The notes under the pieces: model-generated | Databases searched by the model: none | What the model saw: only the letters and a program-made list of their open reading frames with translations | What the model was told of the DNA's origin: nothing | Part shown: positions 43,246-51,409 of the stretch, piece after piece | Layout of the letters: each line of letters starts with the position of its first letter | Numbering within the stretch: the first letter of the stretch is position 1 | Origin: Bog-473 sp963717455 | Lineage (GTDB): Bacteria; Actinomycetota; Acidimicrobiia; Acidimicrobiales; RAAP-2 | NCBI GenBank assembly: GCA_963717455.1 | Contig: OY970336.1 | Span: 2,294,001 to 2,358,000 of the forward strand | Direction of reading: 5' to 3' | Length of the DNA: 64,000 bases | Position numbers and translations under genes: made by a program

Positions 43246-44484
43246 CTACCCGTTGGGCCTGAAGGCGACCTTGAGCGCGCCGCTCCGGTCCTGGCGTGCC
43301 AGCGCCTTTAGCGCAGGCCACCACTCCTCGAGCCCGAAGCGGTGGGTCAGCATCGGGGTGATGTCGAGCCGGCCCTCGTCGACGAATTGGAGATAGTGCG
43401 CGATGGCGTGCTGCCGGTGTCCCTCGAAGTCCTCCATCCCGAACGCGTTCGACCCCGCGAGGGTGATCTCCTTGAAGTAGATGGGAGTGGACTCCCATCT
43501 CTCGGGGGTGGCCACGCCGGTGTAGACCAGCCGCCCGCGCTCGGCCAGCACGCGCACCCCGACCTCGAGCGTCTCCGCCTTGGCGATGGAGTCGTAGACG
43601 ACGTCGATGTGGCCGGGATGCGTGACGGGCAGGCCGTCGAGGGGGAGGTGGAGGACGGCGTCGGACCACTCCGCCAGTGCCTCGACGAGCGCCAAGCGCG
43701 GCTCGTGGGCGAAGACGGCGGATGCACCGAACCGCAGGGCCATCTCGCGCTGAGCCTCGAAGCGCGCCACGACACCGACCTCCACCTCGGGGTAGAGGGC
43801 CCGGAGGATGGCCACGCTGGTCAGGCCGAGCGCGCCGGCCCCGTAGACGAGCACGCGCCCCGTCGCCGGTGGCGGGTGGCGGACGATGGCGTGAAACGAC
43901 ACCGAGAAGGGGTCGGCGAGCACCGCTGCCTCGTCGGAGATGCCGTCGGGCACCGGGATCAGCATGGAGTCGTGCGCCGCCAGCTGCTCGGCCCAGGCAC
44001 CCGGTGCGCCGGTGGTGACGCCGACGTGCACGCCCGGACCGAGATCACCCTTGGTGAAGCTCCAGCACAGGCTCAGGTCGCCGGCCTGGCACGGGGGGCA
44101 GGGAGGGTCGATGCCCCGTGGCCCGCAGGTCAGCCAGGGGTTGAGCACCACGCGCTGGCCGACGTCGAGGCCGCGGGCCTCGGGACCGAGGGCAGCCACC
44201 TCGGCCACGACCTCGTGGCCCGGCACGTGGGGGAGCGAGGAGAAGGCGGCCATCGGGTTGTCGATGTCGCCGGTGTTGAAGTCACCCAGCACGAGCTTGG
44301 CGTCGGAGCCGCAGATGCCAGAGAGGATGGGACGGGTGAGCACCCAGTCCGGCCGCACGAGGCGGGCGTCGTCGATCTCGTGCAGGCCGAAGGGGATCCC
44401 GGCCAGCATCGCCTCCAGCTCGTCCGCAGGTGTGGGCCGGACCTCGTCCTCGGCCGGCGGCGCGCCGAAGAGGAGGGCCTTCAC
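43246..44484 (-). CDS. Zinc-dependent alcohol dehydrogenase (MDR family)
   Basis: This 412-residue protein has the catalytic-zinc motifs SGICGSDAKLVLG and LPHVPGHEVVAEV. Cysteines in CGPRGIDPPCPPCQAGDLSLCW bind the structural zinc. The cofactor motif is LVYGAGALGLTSVAILRALYPEVEVGVVAR. The N-terminal 50 residues are longer than usual. It oxidises an alcohol or sugar alcohol with NAD(P). GTG 44484 overlaps the stop of the SDR gene (GTGA), so the two are one operon. With the FGGY kinase gene next to it, a polyol or sugar pathway is likely but not proven. Confidence 0.88.
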   Translation of the reverse strand: MKALLFGAPPAEDEVRPTPADELEAMLAGIPFGLHEIDDARLVRPDWVLTRPILSGICGSDAKLVLGDFNTGDIDNPMAAFSSLPHVPGHEVVAEVAALGPEARGLDVGQRVVLNPWLTCGPRGIDPPCPPCQAGDLSLCWSFTKGDLGPGVHVGVTTGAPGAWAEQLAAHDSMLIPVPDGISDEAAVLADPFSVSFHAIVRHPPPATGRVLVYGAGALGLTSVAILRALYPEVEVGVVARFEAQREMALRFGASAVFAHEPRLALVEALAEWSDAVLHLPLDGLPVTHPGHIDVVYDSIAKAETLEVGVRVLAERGRLVYTGVATPERWESTPIYFKEITLAGSNAFGMEDFEGHRQHAIAHYLQFVDEGRLDITPMLTHRFGLEEWWPALKALARQDRSGALKVAFRPNG

Positions 44485-45263
44485 GAGCCAGCCCCTTCCG
44501 TGAGGCCGCGCATACCGAGCATGAAGCCGTCGATGTCCGCCGTCTTGTACTCGATCACCGCCTTCATGTCGGGCAGGTAGTGCTCGAAGTGCTCGCTGTC
44601 GATGGCGTCGACGATGCCTCCCGCGATCTCCTCCGGCGGCACCTTCGGGCCGTCGTAGAGCGGAGCGTCGTTGTCGGGCTGGTCCCAGATCTCGGTGTCG
44701 ATGGCGCCGGGCAGGATCAGCTTCACGGAGACGCCGGTCCGGTCGAGGTCGATCGCCATGGACTCGCTCCAGCCGGCCAGCGCGAACTTTGACCCGGAGT
44801 ACGCCGCCTCGGTCGTGATGCCCAGCCGGCCTCCGAGGCTCGACACGTTGACGATGGTCCCCGACCCCCGGGCCAGCATCCGGGGCAGGACGGCCAGCGA
44901 GATGGCCACGGGGGAGAGGTAGTTGATACGCATTGTCCGCTCGACCTCGTCCATCGTCAGCCCCGTGACGTGCCGTCGCATCGGGACCGCCGCATTGTTG
45001 ACGACGACGTCGAGGCCGCCGTAGTGGTCCCAGATCTCGAGGGCCAGGTCCGCGGCCGCGGTGGGATCGGAGAGGTCCGCCGCCCACCGCGCCGACGCGG
45101 GAGCGCGCGATCGGCAGCCGGCCAGGACCTCGTCGAGGCGGTCGGCCCGCCGGGCCACCAGGGCGACGGTATCGCCCCGGGCGGCCAGCTCGCGGGCAAC
45201 GGCGGCGCCGATGCCCGAGGACGCGCCGGTCACGAGGACCGTACGGCCGTTCCCTGGACTCAC
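44481..45263 (-). CDS. Short-chain dehydrogenase/reductase
   Basis: This 260-residue enzyme has the nucleotide-binding TVLVTGASSGIGAAVARELA, the structural VVNNAAVP, the catalytic serine in IVNVSSLGGRLG and the YSGSK active site with Tyr and Lys. The C-terminal part includes LPGAIDTEIWDQP. The length is normal. GTG 45263 follows GGGGGAGG. It is the first gene of an operon with the zinc alcohol dehydrogenase gene. The substrate is unknown. Confidence 0.9.
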   Translation of the reverse strand: MSPGNGRTVLVTGASSGIGAAVARELAARGDTVALVARRADRLDEVLAGCRSRAPASARWAADLSDPTAAADLALEIWDHYGGLDVVVNNAAVPMRRHVTGLTMDEVERTMRINYLSPVAISLAVLPRMLARGSGTIVNVSSLGGRLGITTEAAYSGSKFALAGWSESMAIDLDRTGVSVKLILPGAIDTEIWDQPDNDAPLYDGPKVPPEEIAGGIVDAIDSEHFEHYLPDMKAVIEYKTADIDGFMLGMRGLTEGAGS

Positions 45264-45335
45264 GCGCGCACCTCCCCCGACCGAGCATTGCGACCCGTGC
45301 CGGGGCCCCAGGGTCGGGAGACCGGCACGCTTCGG

Positions 45336-45410
45336 GGTGAGCGAGGGGTCTCGAACCCCCGACCTCCAGGACCACAACCTGGCGCTCTAACCAACTGAGC
45401 TACGCCCACC
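45336..45410 (-). tRNA. tRNA-His (GTG anticodon)
   Basis: Read on the minus strand, the acceptor GTGGGCG pairs with CGCTCAC, with the extra G at -1 (45410) opposite C73, as is special to tRNA-His. The anticodon stem CCAGG/CCTGG encloses TTGTGGT, giving the anticodon GTG. The T-arm has TTCGAGA. No CCA is encoded. Confidence 0.93.
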
Positions 45411-45534
45411 GAGGGGCACAAGTGTGGCACACCGGCCCTCGGCGGACGGTACGGCCACGACCACCGGACGGGCGTGGCGCATCCGATGTGCACCCCCCCG
45501 AAGCGGGCTATGTCAGGCTGTCATGTGACGGCGT

Positions 45535-45610
45535 GCCCCCGTAGCTCAGCGGACAGAGCAGTGGACTTCTAATCCAATGGTCGCAGGTTCAAGTCCTGCC
45601 GGGGGCGCCA
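45535..45610 (+). tRNA. tRNA-Arg (TCT anticodon)
   Basis: The acceptor GCCCCCG (45535-45541) pairs with CGGGGGC (45600-45606), followed by the discriminator G and an encoded CCA (45608-45610). The anticodon loop CTTCTAA gives TCT, reading AGA codons. The T-arm GCAGG TTCAAGT CCTGC is perfect. Confidence 0.93.
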
Positions 45611-45652
45611 TTTCCGGTGGTTGCGCCGCCCTTGGGGCGTCGCGATCGCGGG

Positions 45653-45658
45653 TACCGT
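45653..45658 (+). promoter_or_regulatory. Putative -10 element TACCGT of a leaderless gene
   Basis: TACCGT is followed by 8 bases and the ATG at 45667, just after the tRNA-Arg gene. Confidence 0.4.
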
Positions 45659-45666
45659 TGCCCCGC

Positions 45667-46698
45667 ATGGACCACCAGGACGACGGTTGGCGGCGCAGGG
45701 TCAAGGACTCCCTCAGGCCGCTGCGAGACCGCATCGTGCACGGCCTCGGCGGCACGCCGCCCGAGCGAGGCATCACCTACGACCAGCTGGTGCACCTGCT
45801 CTACCCCACGCTTCCCGACTCGCTGCGCGGTGAGGTGGACGAGGCTGCGGCGGGGGACCTGACCCAGGTCTCGACCATCCGCCGGATGCTGGGCACGATT
45901 GAACACCAGCTCGCACCCACCTCGTTCTCCGTGCAGCTGGCCCAGGGCGACGCCGTGCGCTGCACGGTCGGCCACGTCGAGCTCCTCGCCGACGCCGCCG
46001 ACGCCGCGGTGACCCCGGGCCTGCGCTCCGGCGAGTACGAGTCGCATCTCACGGCGGTCTTCGAGCGCTACTGCACGCCCGGCATGACGGTCGTCGACGT
46101 CGGCGCCAACCTCGGCTACTACTCGCTGCTCGCCTCGAAGCTGGTCGGGGAGTCGGGGAGGGTCATCGCCCTCGAGCCCAACTCGGAGAACTGCCGGCTG
46201 CTGCTGTCGTCGCTGCGCCTGCACGGGACGGTGAACGTCCAGCTCGTGCCCGTCGCGGCCGACACCGCGACGGGGTGGGCGTACTACTCGACGCACGTCG
46301 GCTCCAACGGCGGCCTCATCGACGACCGGGATCTGTTGGCTCATCCGGGCGTGGTGGTCCCGACATTGCGCCTGGACGACATCGTCGATGGCCCGGTGGG
46401 GTTCTTGAAGATGGACGTGGAGGGCGCCGAGGGACGCGTCGTCAAGGGGGCGACACGGCTCATTGAGCGCGACCGGCCGGTCATCACGACGGAGCTCAAG
46501 GAAGAGATGCTGCAGCGGGTCTCGGGGACCTCGGTGGCGGAGTACCTCGGCTACTTCGAGGGTCTCGGGTATGCGCCGTCGGTCCTGGAGCGCGGCAGCG
46601 GCGCGGAGAAGCCCTACCCGTCGGTGGCAGCTCTGCTGGCCGAGTGGGCGGACACGGACGAGTTGCGCGACATCCTGCTCATCCCCGCCGGCACCTGA
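45667..46698 (+). CDS. FkbM-family SAM-dependent methyltransferase
   Basis: This 343-residue protein has the SAM-binding motif MTVVDVGANLGYYSLLASKLVGESGRVIALEPN and the FkbM signature GFLKMDVEGAEGRVVKGATRL, with an N-terminal region of about 120 residues that is not assigned. Family members methylate sugar hydroxyls or natural products. The start is preceded by TACCGT with 8 bases between and no ribosome-binding site, as in leaderless genes. It is encoded alone between tRNA-Arg and a convergent LOG-family gene. The substrate is unknown. Confidence 0.88.
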   Translation: MDHQDDGWRRRVKDSLRPLRDRIVHGLGGTPPERGITYDQLVHLLYPTLPDSLRGEVDEAAAGDLTQVSTIRRMLGTIEHQLAPTSFSVQLAQGDAVRCTVGHVELLADAADAAVTPGLRSGEYESHLTAVFERYCTPGMTVVDVGANLGYYSLLASKLVGESGRVIALEPNSENCRLLLSSLRLHGTVNVQLVPVAADTATGWAYYSTHVGSNGGLIDDRDLLAHPGVVVPTLRLDDIVDGPVGFLKMDVEGAEGRVVKGATRLIERDRPVITTELKEEMLQRVSGTSVAEYLGYFEGLGYAPSVLERGSGAEKPYPSVAALLAEWADTDELRDILLIPAGT

Positions 46699-46707
46699 GG
46701 CAGCCCG

Positions 46708-47277
46708 CTACCGGGACGCCACCTCGTCCTTCGATCCCACCATGGCGTCGAGCAGCGTGTCGGCGTCGTCGGCGATGACGAGACCGTGGACTTGACGGGC
46801 CCGGATGAAGCCCTGGTCCACGGCGTGTCCGAGGAAGGCAAGGAGGGCGTCGAAGAAGCTGTCCACGTTCAGGATCCCGCACCGCTTGTCGTGGATGCCG
46901 AGCTGGGTCCAGGTCACCGCCTCCATGAACTCCTCACACGTCCCGAAGCCGCCGGGCAACATCACGAAGGCATCGGAGAGCTCGGACATCAGCGCCTTGC
47001 GCTCATGCATGGTGGTGACCACGTGGAGGTCGTTGAGCGCAGCGTGCGCGATCTCGTGCCCGGCCAGTGACTCGGTGATGACCCCCGTCGCCCGGCCACC
47101 GGCGGCCAGAGCGGCGTCGGCGACCTCACCCATCAGTCCCACGGAGGCGCCGCCGTAGACCAACCCGATGCCCCTCTGGGCCAGCCCGGCACCGAGCCGC
47201 CGGGCAGCCGCCGCGAAGGCGGGGTTTGCCCCTGGGCTCGATCCGCAGAAGACGCACACGGTCAGCGGGCCGCTCAC
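46708..47277 (-). CDS. LOG-family protein (cytokinin riboside 5'-monophosphate phosphoribohydrolase type)
   Basis: This 189-residue Rossmann-like protein has VCVFCGSSPGANPAFAAAAR at the N-terminus, GLVYGGASVGLMGEVADAAL, and the motif MHERKALMSELSDAFVMLPGGFGTCEEFMEAVTW, where PGGxGTxxE is the LOG signature. Such enzymes remove ribose 5-phosphate from nucleotide monophosphates; in actinobacteria the product may be a cytokinin-like base. GTG 47277 overlaps the stop of the MFS gene (GTGA), so the two are coupled, though a functional link is not obvious. Confidence 0.88.
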   Translation of the reverse strand: MSGPLTVCVFCGSSPGANPAFAAAARRLGAGLAQRGIGLVYGGASVGLMGEVADAALAAGGRATGVITESLAGHEIAHAALNDLHVVTTMHERKALMSELSDAFVMLPGGFGTCEEFMEAVTWTQLGIHDKRCGILNVDSFFDALLAFLGHAVDQGFIRARQVHGLVIADDADTLLDAMVGSKDEVASR

Positions 47278-48755
47278 GCGTCGCTGCCTTGGGGGACCGG
47301 GACGCCGACCGTGGGCACCGGCGCCGGCGCGACCCGCCTCCGTCGGGGGCGGCGCACGATCGTCTCTGCCGCGTCGCTGTCGTGGATCGTCAGGGCGAAG
47401 GCCGCCGCCACCAGCGCGAAGAGAGCCGCCGTGAAGAAGGCCAGGTGGTAGGCCGTCATGTCGGGGGCCACCTTGCCGCCGCTCGCCTCGGCCGAGCCCA
47501 CCCCGATCAGGACAGTGGAGAGGATCGCCACGCCGGTCGCGCTGCCGACCTGGCGCATGGTGTTGAAGAACGTCGACGCCCGGCCCATCGACTCCGGCGT
47601 GATCATGGCGAACGACGCAGCCTGGTTCGGGACCATCACCTGCGCCATCATCCACCCCACGACGAACATCAGTGTCCGGATGTACCACAGGTTGGTGGTC
47701 ACGCTGATCTGGGTGAGCGCCAACATGCACAGCGCGAGGCCGAGGAGGCCGCCGGTGACATGCCGCCGGGGCCCGACGCGTGGGTAGATGAGGCGGCTGG
47801 CGAACTGCGCGCCGAGCATCACCCCGAAGGCCTCGGGGAAGGTGGACAGGCCCGACTGCAGCGCCGACATGCCGCGGGCGTCTTGGAAATAGAGGGGAAT
47901 GAGGTAGAGCATCCCCAGGAACGCCGCTGCCGCGAGGAACATGACGACGTTGGTCGAGCGGAACAATCGACCCGACAGCAGGCGCAGGTCGACCATCGGC
48001 CGGGTGGTCCGGAGCTCCACGAAGGTGAAGACGCACAGGAGCACGGTGCCAATGACACAAGTGCCGATGACCTCGGGGGACGACCACGACTTCAACGGCC
48101 CTTCCGACACCCCGTACATGAGCAGCCCGAGTCCCGCCCCGCCCAGCACGAACCCCGGGACGTCGAGCTTCCCGGCGTCGATGGCCTCCGCTCGCTCCAA
48201 GAAGAGCGCCCCGAAGATCACTGCGATGATGCCGAGGGGCAGGTTGACGAGGAACACCCAGCGCCACGAGAACTCCGTCACGAGGAAGCCCCCCAGCACG
48301 GGGCCCAGGGCAGGGGCCATCGTGGTCGGCACGGTCAGGATGCTGGCCGCGCGCACCCGCTCCGCCGGAGGGAAGACCCGGTACAGCATGGCCAGGCCGA
48401 CCGGGGCCATCATGCCGCCGCCGGCACCCTGCACCACGCGGAACACGATGAGCTGGGTCATGTTCTGGGCCAAGCCGCAGAGCACGGAGCCCAACGTGAA
48501 GACGACGATGGCGCCCAGGAGCACGCGCTTGCCGCCGAAGTGGTCACCGAGCCATCCCGACGCGGGGATGAACACCGCCAGGCTGACCAGGTAGGCGATG
48601 ACGACTCCGTCCACCGCCGTGGGCGCGATATGGAAGTCCCGACCGATCGTCGGGAGCGCCACGTTCACGATGGTGATGTCCATGATGTTCATGAACATGG
48701 CGGACACGAACACGGCGCCGACGATAAACTTCTGGCTCATGCGGGGTACGGCCAC
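47274..48755 (-). CDS. MFS transporter, DHA2 drug:H+ antiporter type
   Basis: This 493-residue membrane protein appears to have 14 helices. It has the DHA2 motif FMNIMDITIVNVALPTIGRDFHI in helix 1, GWLGDHFGGKRVLLGAIVVFTLGS (motif A), RVVQGAGGGMMAPVGLAM and VTEFSWRWVFLVNLPLG (motif C region). Relatives export drugs or metabolites with proton antiport. GTG 48755 was chosen because AGGAAG precedes it by 6 bases; an ATG five codons later is possible. It is coupled to the LOG-family gene. A second exporter of this class lies at 51410-53068. Confidence 0.9.
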   Translation of the reverse strand: MAVPRMSQKFIVGAVFVSAMFMNIMDITIVNVALPTIGRDFHIAPTAVDGVVIAYLVSLAVFIPASGWLGDHFGGKRVLLGAIVVFTLGSVLCGLAQNMTQLIVFRVVQGAGGGMMAPVGLAMLYRVFPPAERVRAASILTVPTTMAPALGPVLGGFLVTEFSWRWVFLVNLPLGIIAVIFGALFLERAEAIDAGKLDVPGFVLGGAGLGLLMYGVSEGPLKSWSSPEVIGTCVIGTVLLCVFTFVELRTTRPMVDLRLLSGRLFRSTNVVMFLAAAAFLGMLYLIPLYFQDARGMSALQSGLSTFPEAFGVMLGAQFASRLIYPRVGPRRHVTGGLLGLALCMLALTQISVTTNLWYIRTLMFVVGWMMAQVMVPNQAASFAMITPESMGRASTFFNTMRQVGSATGVAILSTVLIGVGSAEASGGKVAPDMTAYHLAFFTAALFALVAAAFALTIHDSDAAETIVRRPRRRRVAPAPVPTVGVPVPQGSDA

Positions 48756-48984
48756 GTGGTTCTTCCTGTTCGCTGCAACTCCGAGAGCGGCGGCCGAGGT
48801 GGGTCGCACCGGTGGGGCCGCGCCGCCCCTTTGACCCTATCCGCGTCCAGGTCCAGGACCTGCTCCCCGCCAGGTGGGCCGGGGACCGTGGTGACGAGCA
48901 CGGTGTCGACACCAGCAGACGTCGGCCACCTAACTTTGGAGACGGTGGCGAGGCACGCGGTGCCCTGAGAGAACGGGAGGGAAG

Positions 48985-50160
48985 GTGTCGCTGGTCGAAC
49001 GATCTGTCGCCAGGCGGAAGCCCCCGGAGCCGGTCACGACCGCCGTCATGCTGGGCGTGCTTGCCATGGCGCTGATCCTCGGTCCCGCCGGCCCGGCCCG
49101 GGCTGCGATCCGACCGCTGCGGGCGGTCTCCCGGACGGTGTGGCTCTGCGAGCCGGGCCAGGTGGCCGATCCCTGTGCGTACAGCACGACGACGACCAGC
49201 GTGAGCGCCAACGGCACGACGAGTGTCTCGACGCCGGCCGCGTCGCCGACGGCCCACCGGTACGACTGCTTCTACGTGTACCCGACCGTCTCGACGGAGC
49301 CGGCCAACAACGCCGACCTCACCATCCAGCCGGCCGAGATCGGCGCCGCGGCGGCCCAAGCGTCGCAGTTCTCGCGGGTGTGCAACGTGTGGGCACCGAT
49401 GTACCGCCAGGCGACGGCCGGTACCCTGAGGAGCGGTGCCGCGACGCGACCCGGCGTCATCGCCATCGCCTATGGCAGCCTGCTGTCGGCCTGGAAGGAT
49501 TACCTCGCCCACGACAACGACCGCCGGCCCATCGTCTTCATCGGGCATTCGCAGGGCGCCGCCATGCTGATCAGGCTGTTGCGCTCCCAGGTCGACCCTT
49601 CGCCGAGCCTGCGGAAGCGGATGGTGTCCGCCATCATCCTCGGCGGCAACGTGCAGGTGCCCGTAGGCCGTGACGTGGGGGGGAGCTTCAAGAACATACC
49701 GACCTGCGGGTCCGTATCGCAGACGGGATGCGTCGTCGCCTACTCGAGCTTCGGCTCGCCGCCCCCGGAGAGCGCCTTCTTCGGGCGACCCGGCCAAGGT
49801 GTCAGCCTGCAGTCGGGCCAGACCACGAAGAGGGGGCAGCAGGTGGCCTGCGTCAATCCGGCGACCTTCTCCTTCCAGCCCGGTGGCCTGCAGCCCCTTT
49901 TCCTGCGCGTGACCTCCAGGGTGCGTCACGTCACGGTGACCACCCCCTGGGTGTCGTACCCGGGCCTCTACACGGCGCAGTGCCAGCAGTCCGGCGGCGC
50001 ATCATGGCTGCAGGTCACCGCAACGCCGGGATCGGCTGATCCGCGCCCCACCGTGTCTGCGGCCCTGGGCCCCCTCTGGGGCTATCACCTGGCCGACATG
50101 AACCTGGCGTTGGGCAACCTGGTGGGGGACGTGGGCAGCGAGGAGGCCGCCTACCACTGA
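48985..50160 (+). CDS. Secreted DUF3089-type alpha/beta-hydrolase
   Basis: This 391-residue protein has a signal segment (VTTAVMLGVLAMALILGPAGPARAA, residues about 17-41). It then has WLCEPGQVADPCAY and FYVYPTVS, the family N-terminal pattern, and the nucleophile elbow PIVFIGHSQGAAMLIRLL. GYHLADMNLALGNLV near the end supplies the region of the catalytic His. Several cysteines suggest disulfides outside the cell. The GTG at 48985 follows GGGAGGGAA. DUF3089 proteins are predicted lipases or esterases of unknown substrate. It is encoded alone. Confidence 0.85.
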   Translation: MSLVERSVARRKPPEPVTTAVMLGVLAMALILGPAGPARAAIRPLRAVSRTVWLCEPGQVADPCAYSTTTTSVSANGTTSVSTPAASPTAHRYDCFYVYPTVSTEPANNADLTIQPAEIGAAAAQASQFSRVCNVWAPMYRQATAGTLRSGAATRPGVIAIAYGSLLSAWKDYLAHDNDRRPIVFIGHSQGAAMLIRLLRSQVDPSPSLRKRMVSAIILGGNVQVPVGRDVGGSFKNIPTCGSVSQTGCVVAYSSFGSPPPESAFFGRPGQGVSLQSGQTTKRGQQVACVNPATFSFQPGGLQPLFLRVTSRVRHVTVTTPWVSYPGLYTAQCQQSGGASWLQVTATPGSADPRPTVSAALGPLWGYHLADMNLALGNLVGDVGSEEAAYH

Positions 50161-50207
50161 CGTCGAGTCAGCGGCAGCGCCCCTGAGAAGTGTGTCCGCG
50201 ACAGTCC

Positions 50208-50213
50208 TAGACT
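50208..50213 (+). promoter_or_regulatory. Putative -10 element TAGACT of a leaderless gene
   Basis: TAGACT is followed by 6 bases and the ATG of the ParA-like gene at 50220. It is identical to the hexamer at 7132. Confidence 0.5.
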
Positions 50214-50219
50214 CCGGAG

Positions 50220-50993
50220 ATGGTCAAAGTCGTCGCCGTCGCCAACCAGAAGGGCGGCGTGGCCAAGACGACCACCGTCCAATCGCTCGGCGTGGCGATG
50301 GCAGAGCAGGGGCACCGCGTGCTCGTCGTGGACCTGGACCCGCAGGCCTGCCTCACGTTCTCCCTCGGCTTCGATCCGGACCAGCTCGACTCGTCGCTGC
50401 ACGACGTCCTCGTGCGCCGGTCCCGGCTGGCCGACGTCGTGAAGGCCGTCCCTGGGGTTAAGGGGCTGTTCCTGGTGCCGGCGACGATCGATCTGGCCGG
50501 CGCCGAGGTGCACCTGTTGAGCCGCACCGGCCGGGAACACGTCCTCGCCCGAGCGTTGGAACCCGTGCTCGGCGACTACGACGCGGTGTTGATCGACTGC
50601 CCACCATCCCTCGGGGTGCTCACGATCAACGGCCTGACTGCCGCCGAGGCGGTCCTGGTGCCGCTGCAGTGCGAGGCGCTCAGCCATCGTGGGGTGGGGC
50701 AACTGCTCGAGACGATCGAGGACGTCCGCCAGTTCGCCAACGAGAAGCTCCGCGTGCTCGGTGTGATCCCCACCATGTTCGACAGCCGCACGACCCACGC
50801 CCGCCAGGTCCTCTCCGAGGTCGAGGAGCGCTACGGCCTCCCTCTCTTCGAGCCGCCCGTGCCGAAGTCCGTGCGCTTCGCAGAAGCCCCGGGGCTCGGG
50901 CTGTCCGTCCTGCAGCATGCGCCGACCTCCGCCGGCGCCGTCGCGTACCGCACACTGTCGATGTACGTGTACGACGCAATGCAGACGGCCTGA
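50220..50993 (+). CDS. ParA/Soj-family ATPase, orphan
   Basis: This 257-residue protein has the deviant Walker A motif of ParA/MinD proteins, ANQKGGVAKTTTVQSLG (residues 8-24), then VLVVDLDPQACLTFSLGF (Walker A'), and DYDAVLIDCPPSLGVLTING (Walker B). The C-terminus includes SVRFAEAPGLGLSVLQHAP, typical of chromosomal ParA-like proteins. No ParB or parS-like sequence is visible nearby, so it is an orphan. The gene just downstream encodes a small zinc-ribbon protein and is probably co-transcribed. A role in positioning rather than plasmid partition is likely, which is inference. Confidence 0.88.
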   Translation: MVKVVAVANQKGGVAKTTTVQSLGVAMAEQGHRVLVVDLDPQACLTFSLGFDPDQLDSSLHDVLVRRSRLADVVKAVPGVKGLFLVPATIDLAGAEVHLLSRTGREHVLARALEPVLGDYDAVLIDCPPSLGVLTINGLTAAEAVLVPLQCEALSHRGVGQLLETIEDVRQFANEKLRVLGVIPTMFDSRTTHARQVLSEVEERYGLPLFEPPVPKSVRFAEAPGLGLSVLQHAPTSAGAVAYRTLSMYVYDAMQTA

Positions 50994-50994
50994 C

Positions 50995-51384
50995 GTGTCG
51001 GCAGCGCGGGGTGACAAGGCACCCGATCCGTTAGGAAAGCGCGCCCTGTTCTGGGTGCCCGCGGCGGAACCCGCAAGCCAAAGTGCGGGGGGAGGCTCGG
51101 GGACGACCGTGGCGCTGCCTGTCGGCAAGCGCGCGCTCTACTCGGGTGCGCGCCCTGAACCGGACAGCCTGTCCGTCACTTCGGGCAACCCGCTCGACGA
51201 ACGAGGTGCCTTCACGGTCGAGTGTCAACGCTGCCGCCAGACTTCGCATGTGGGCGCGCTCGATCTGCTGATCTTCCAGTTCCCGCTGGGCTACTGGCTG
51301 CCCCGGGGCCGCTTCGACCACCGCATGACCTGTCCCTCGTGCCGCAAGCGCGCCTGGTGCAGCGTCACCCTGCGGCGGTCCTGA
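50995..51384 (+). CDS. Small zinc-ribbon protein of unknown function
   Basis: This 129-residue protein begins one base after the ParA-like gene stop (GTG 50995). The first 70 residues contain two PLGKRALFWVP/PVGKRALYSGA-type segments, a short internal repeat rich in basic and small residues. The C-terminal part is a zinc ribbon with VECQRCRQTSHVG and TCPSCRKRAWC around a hydrophobic stretch (LDLLIFQFPLGYWLP). No function is known to me. Its placement suggests it works with or beside the ParA-like protein. Confidence 0.7.
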   Translation: MSAARGDKAPDPLGKRALFWVPAAEPASQSAGGGSGTTVALPVGKRALYSGARPEPDSLSVTSGNPLDERGAFTVECQRCRQTSHVGALDLLIFQFPLGYWLPRGRFDHRMTCPSCRKRAWCSVTLRRS

Positions 51385-51409
51385 ACGGTCTGCTCCCGGC
51401 AGACGCATC

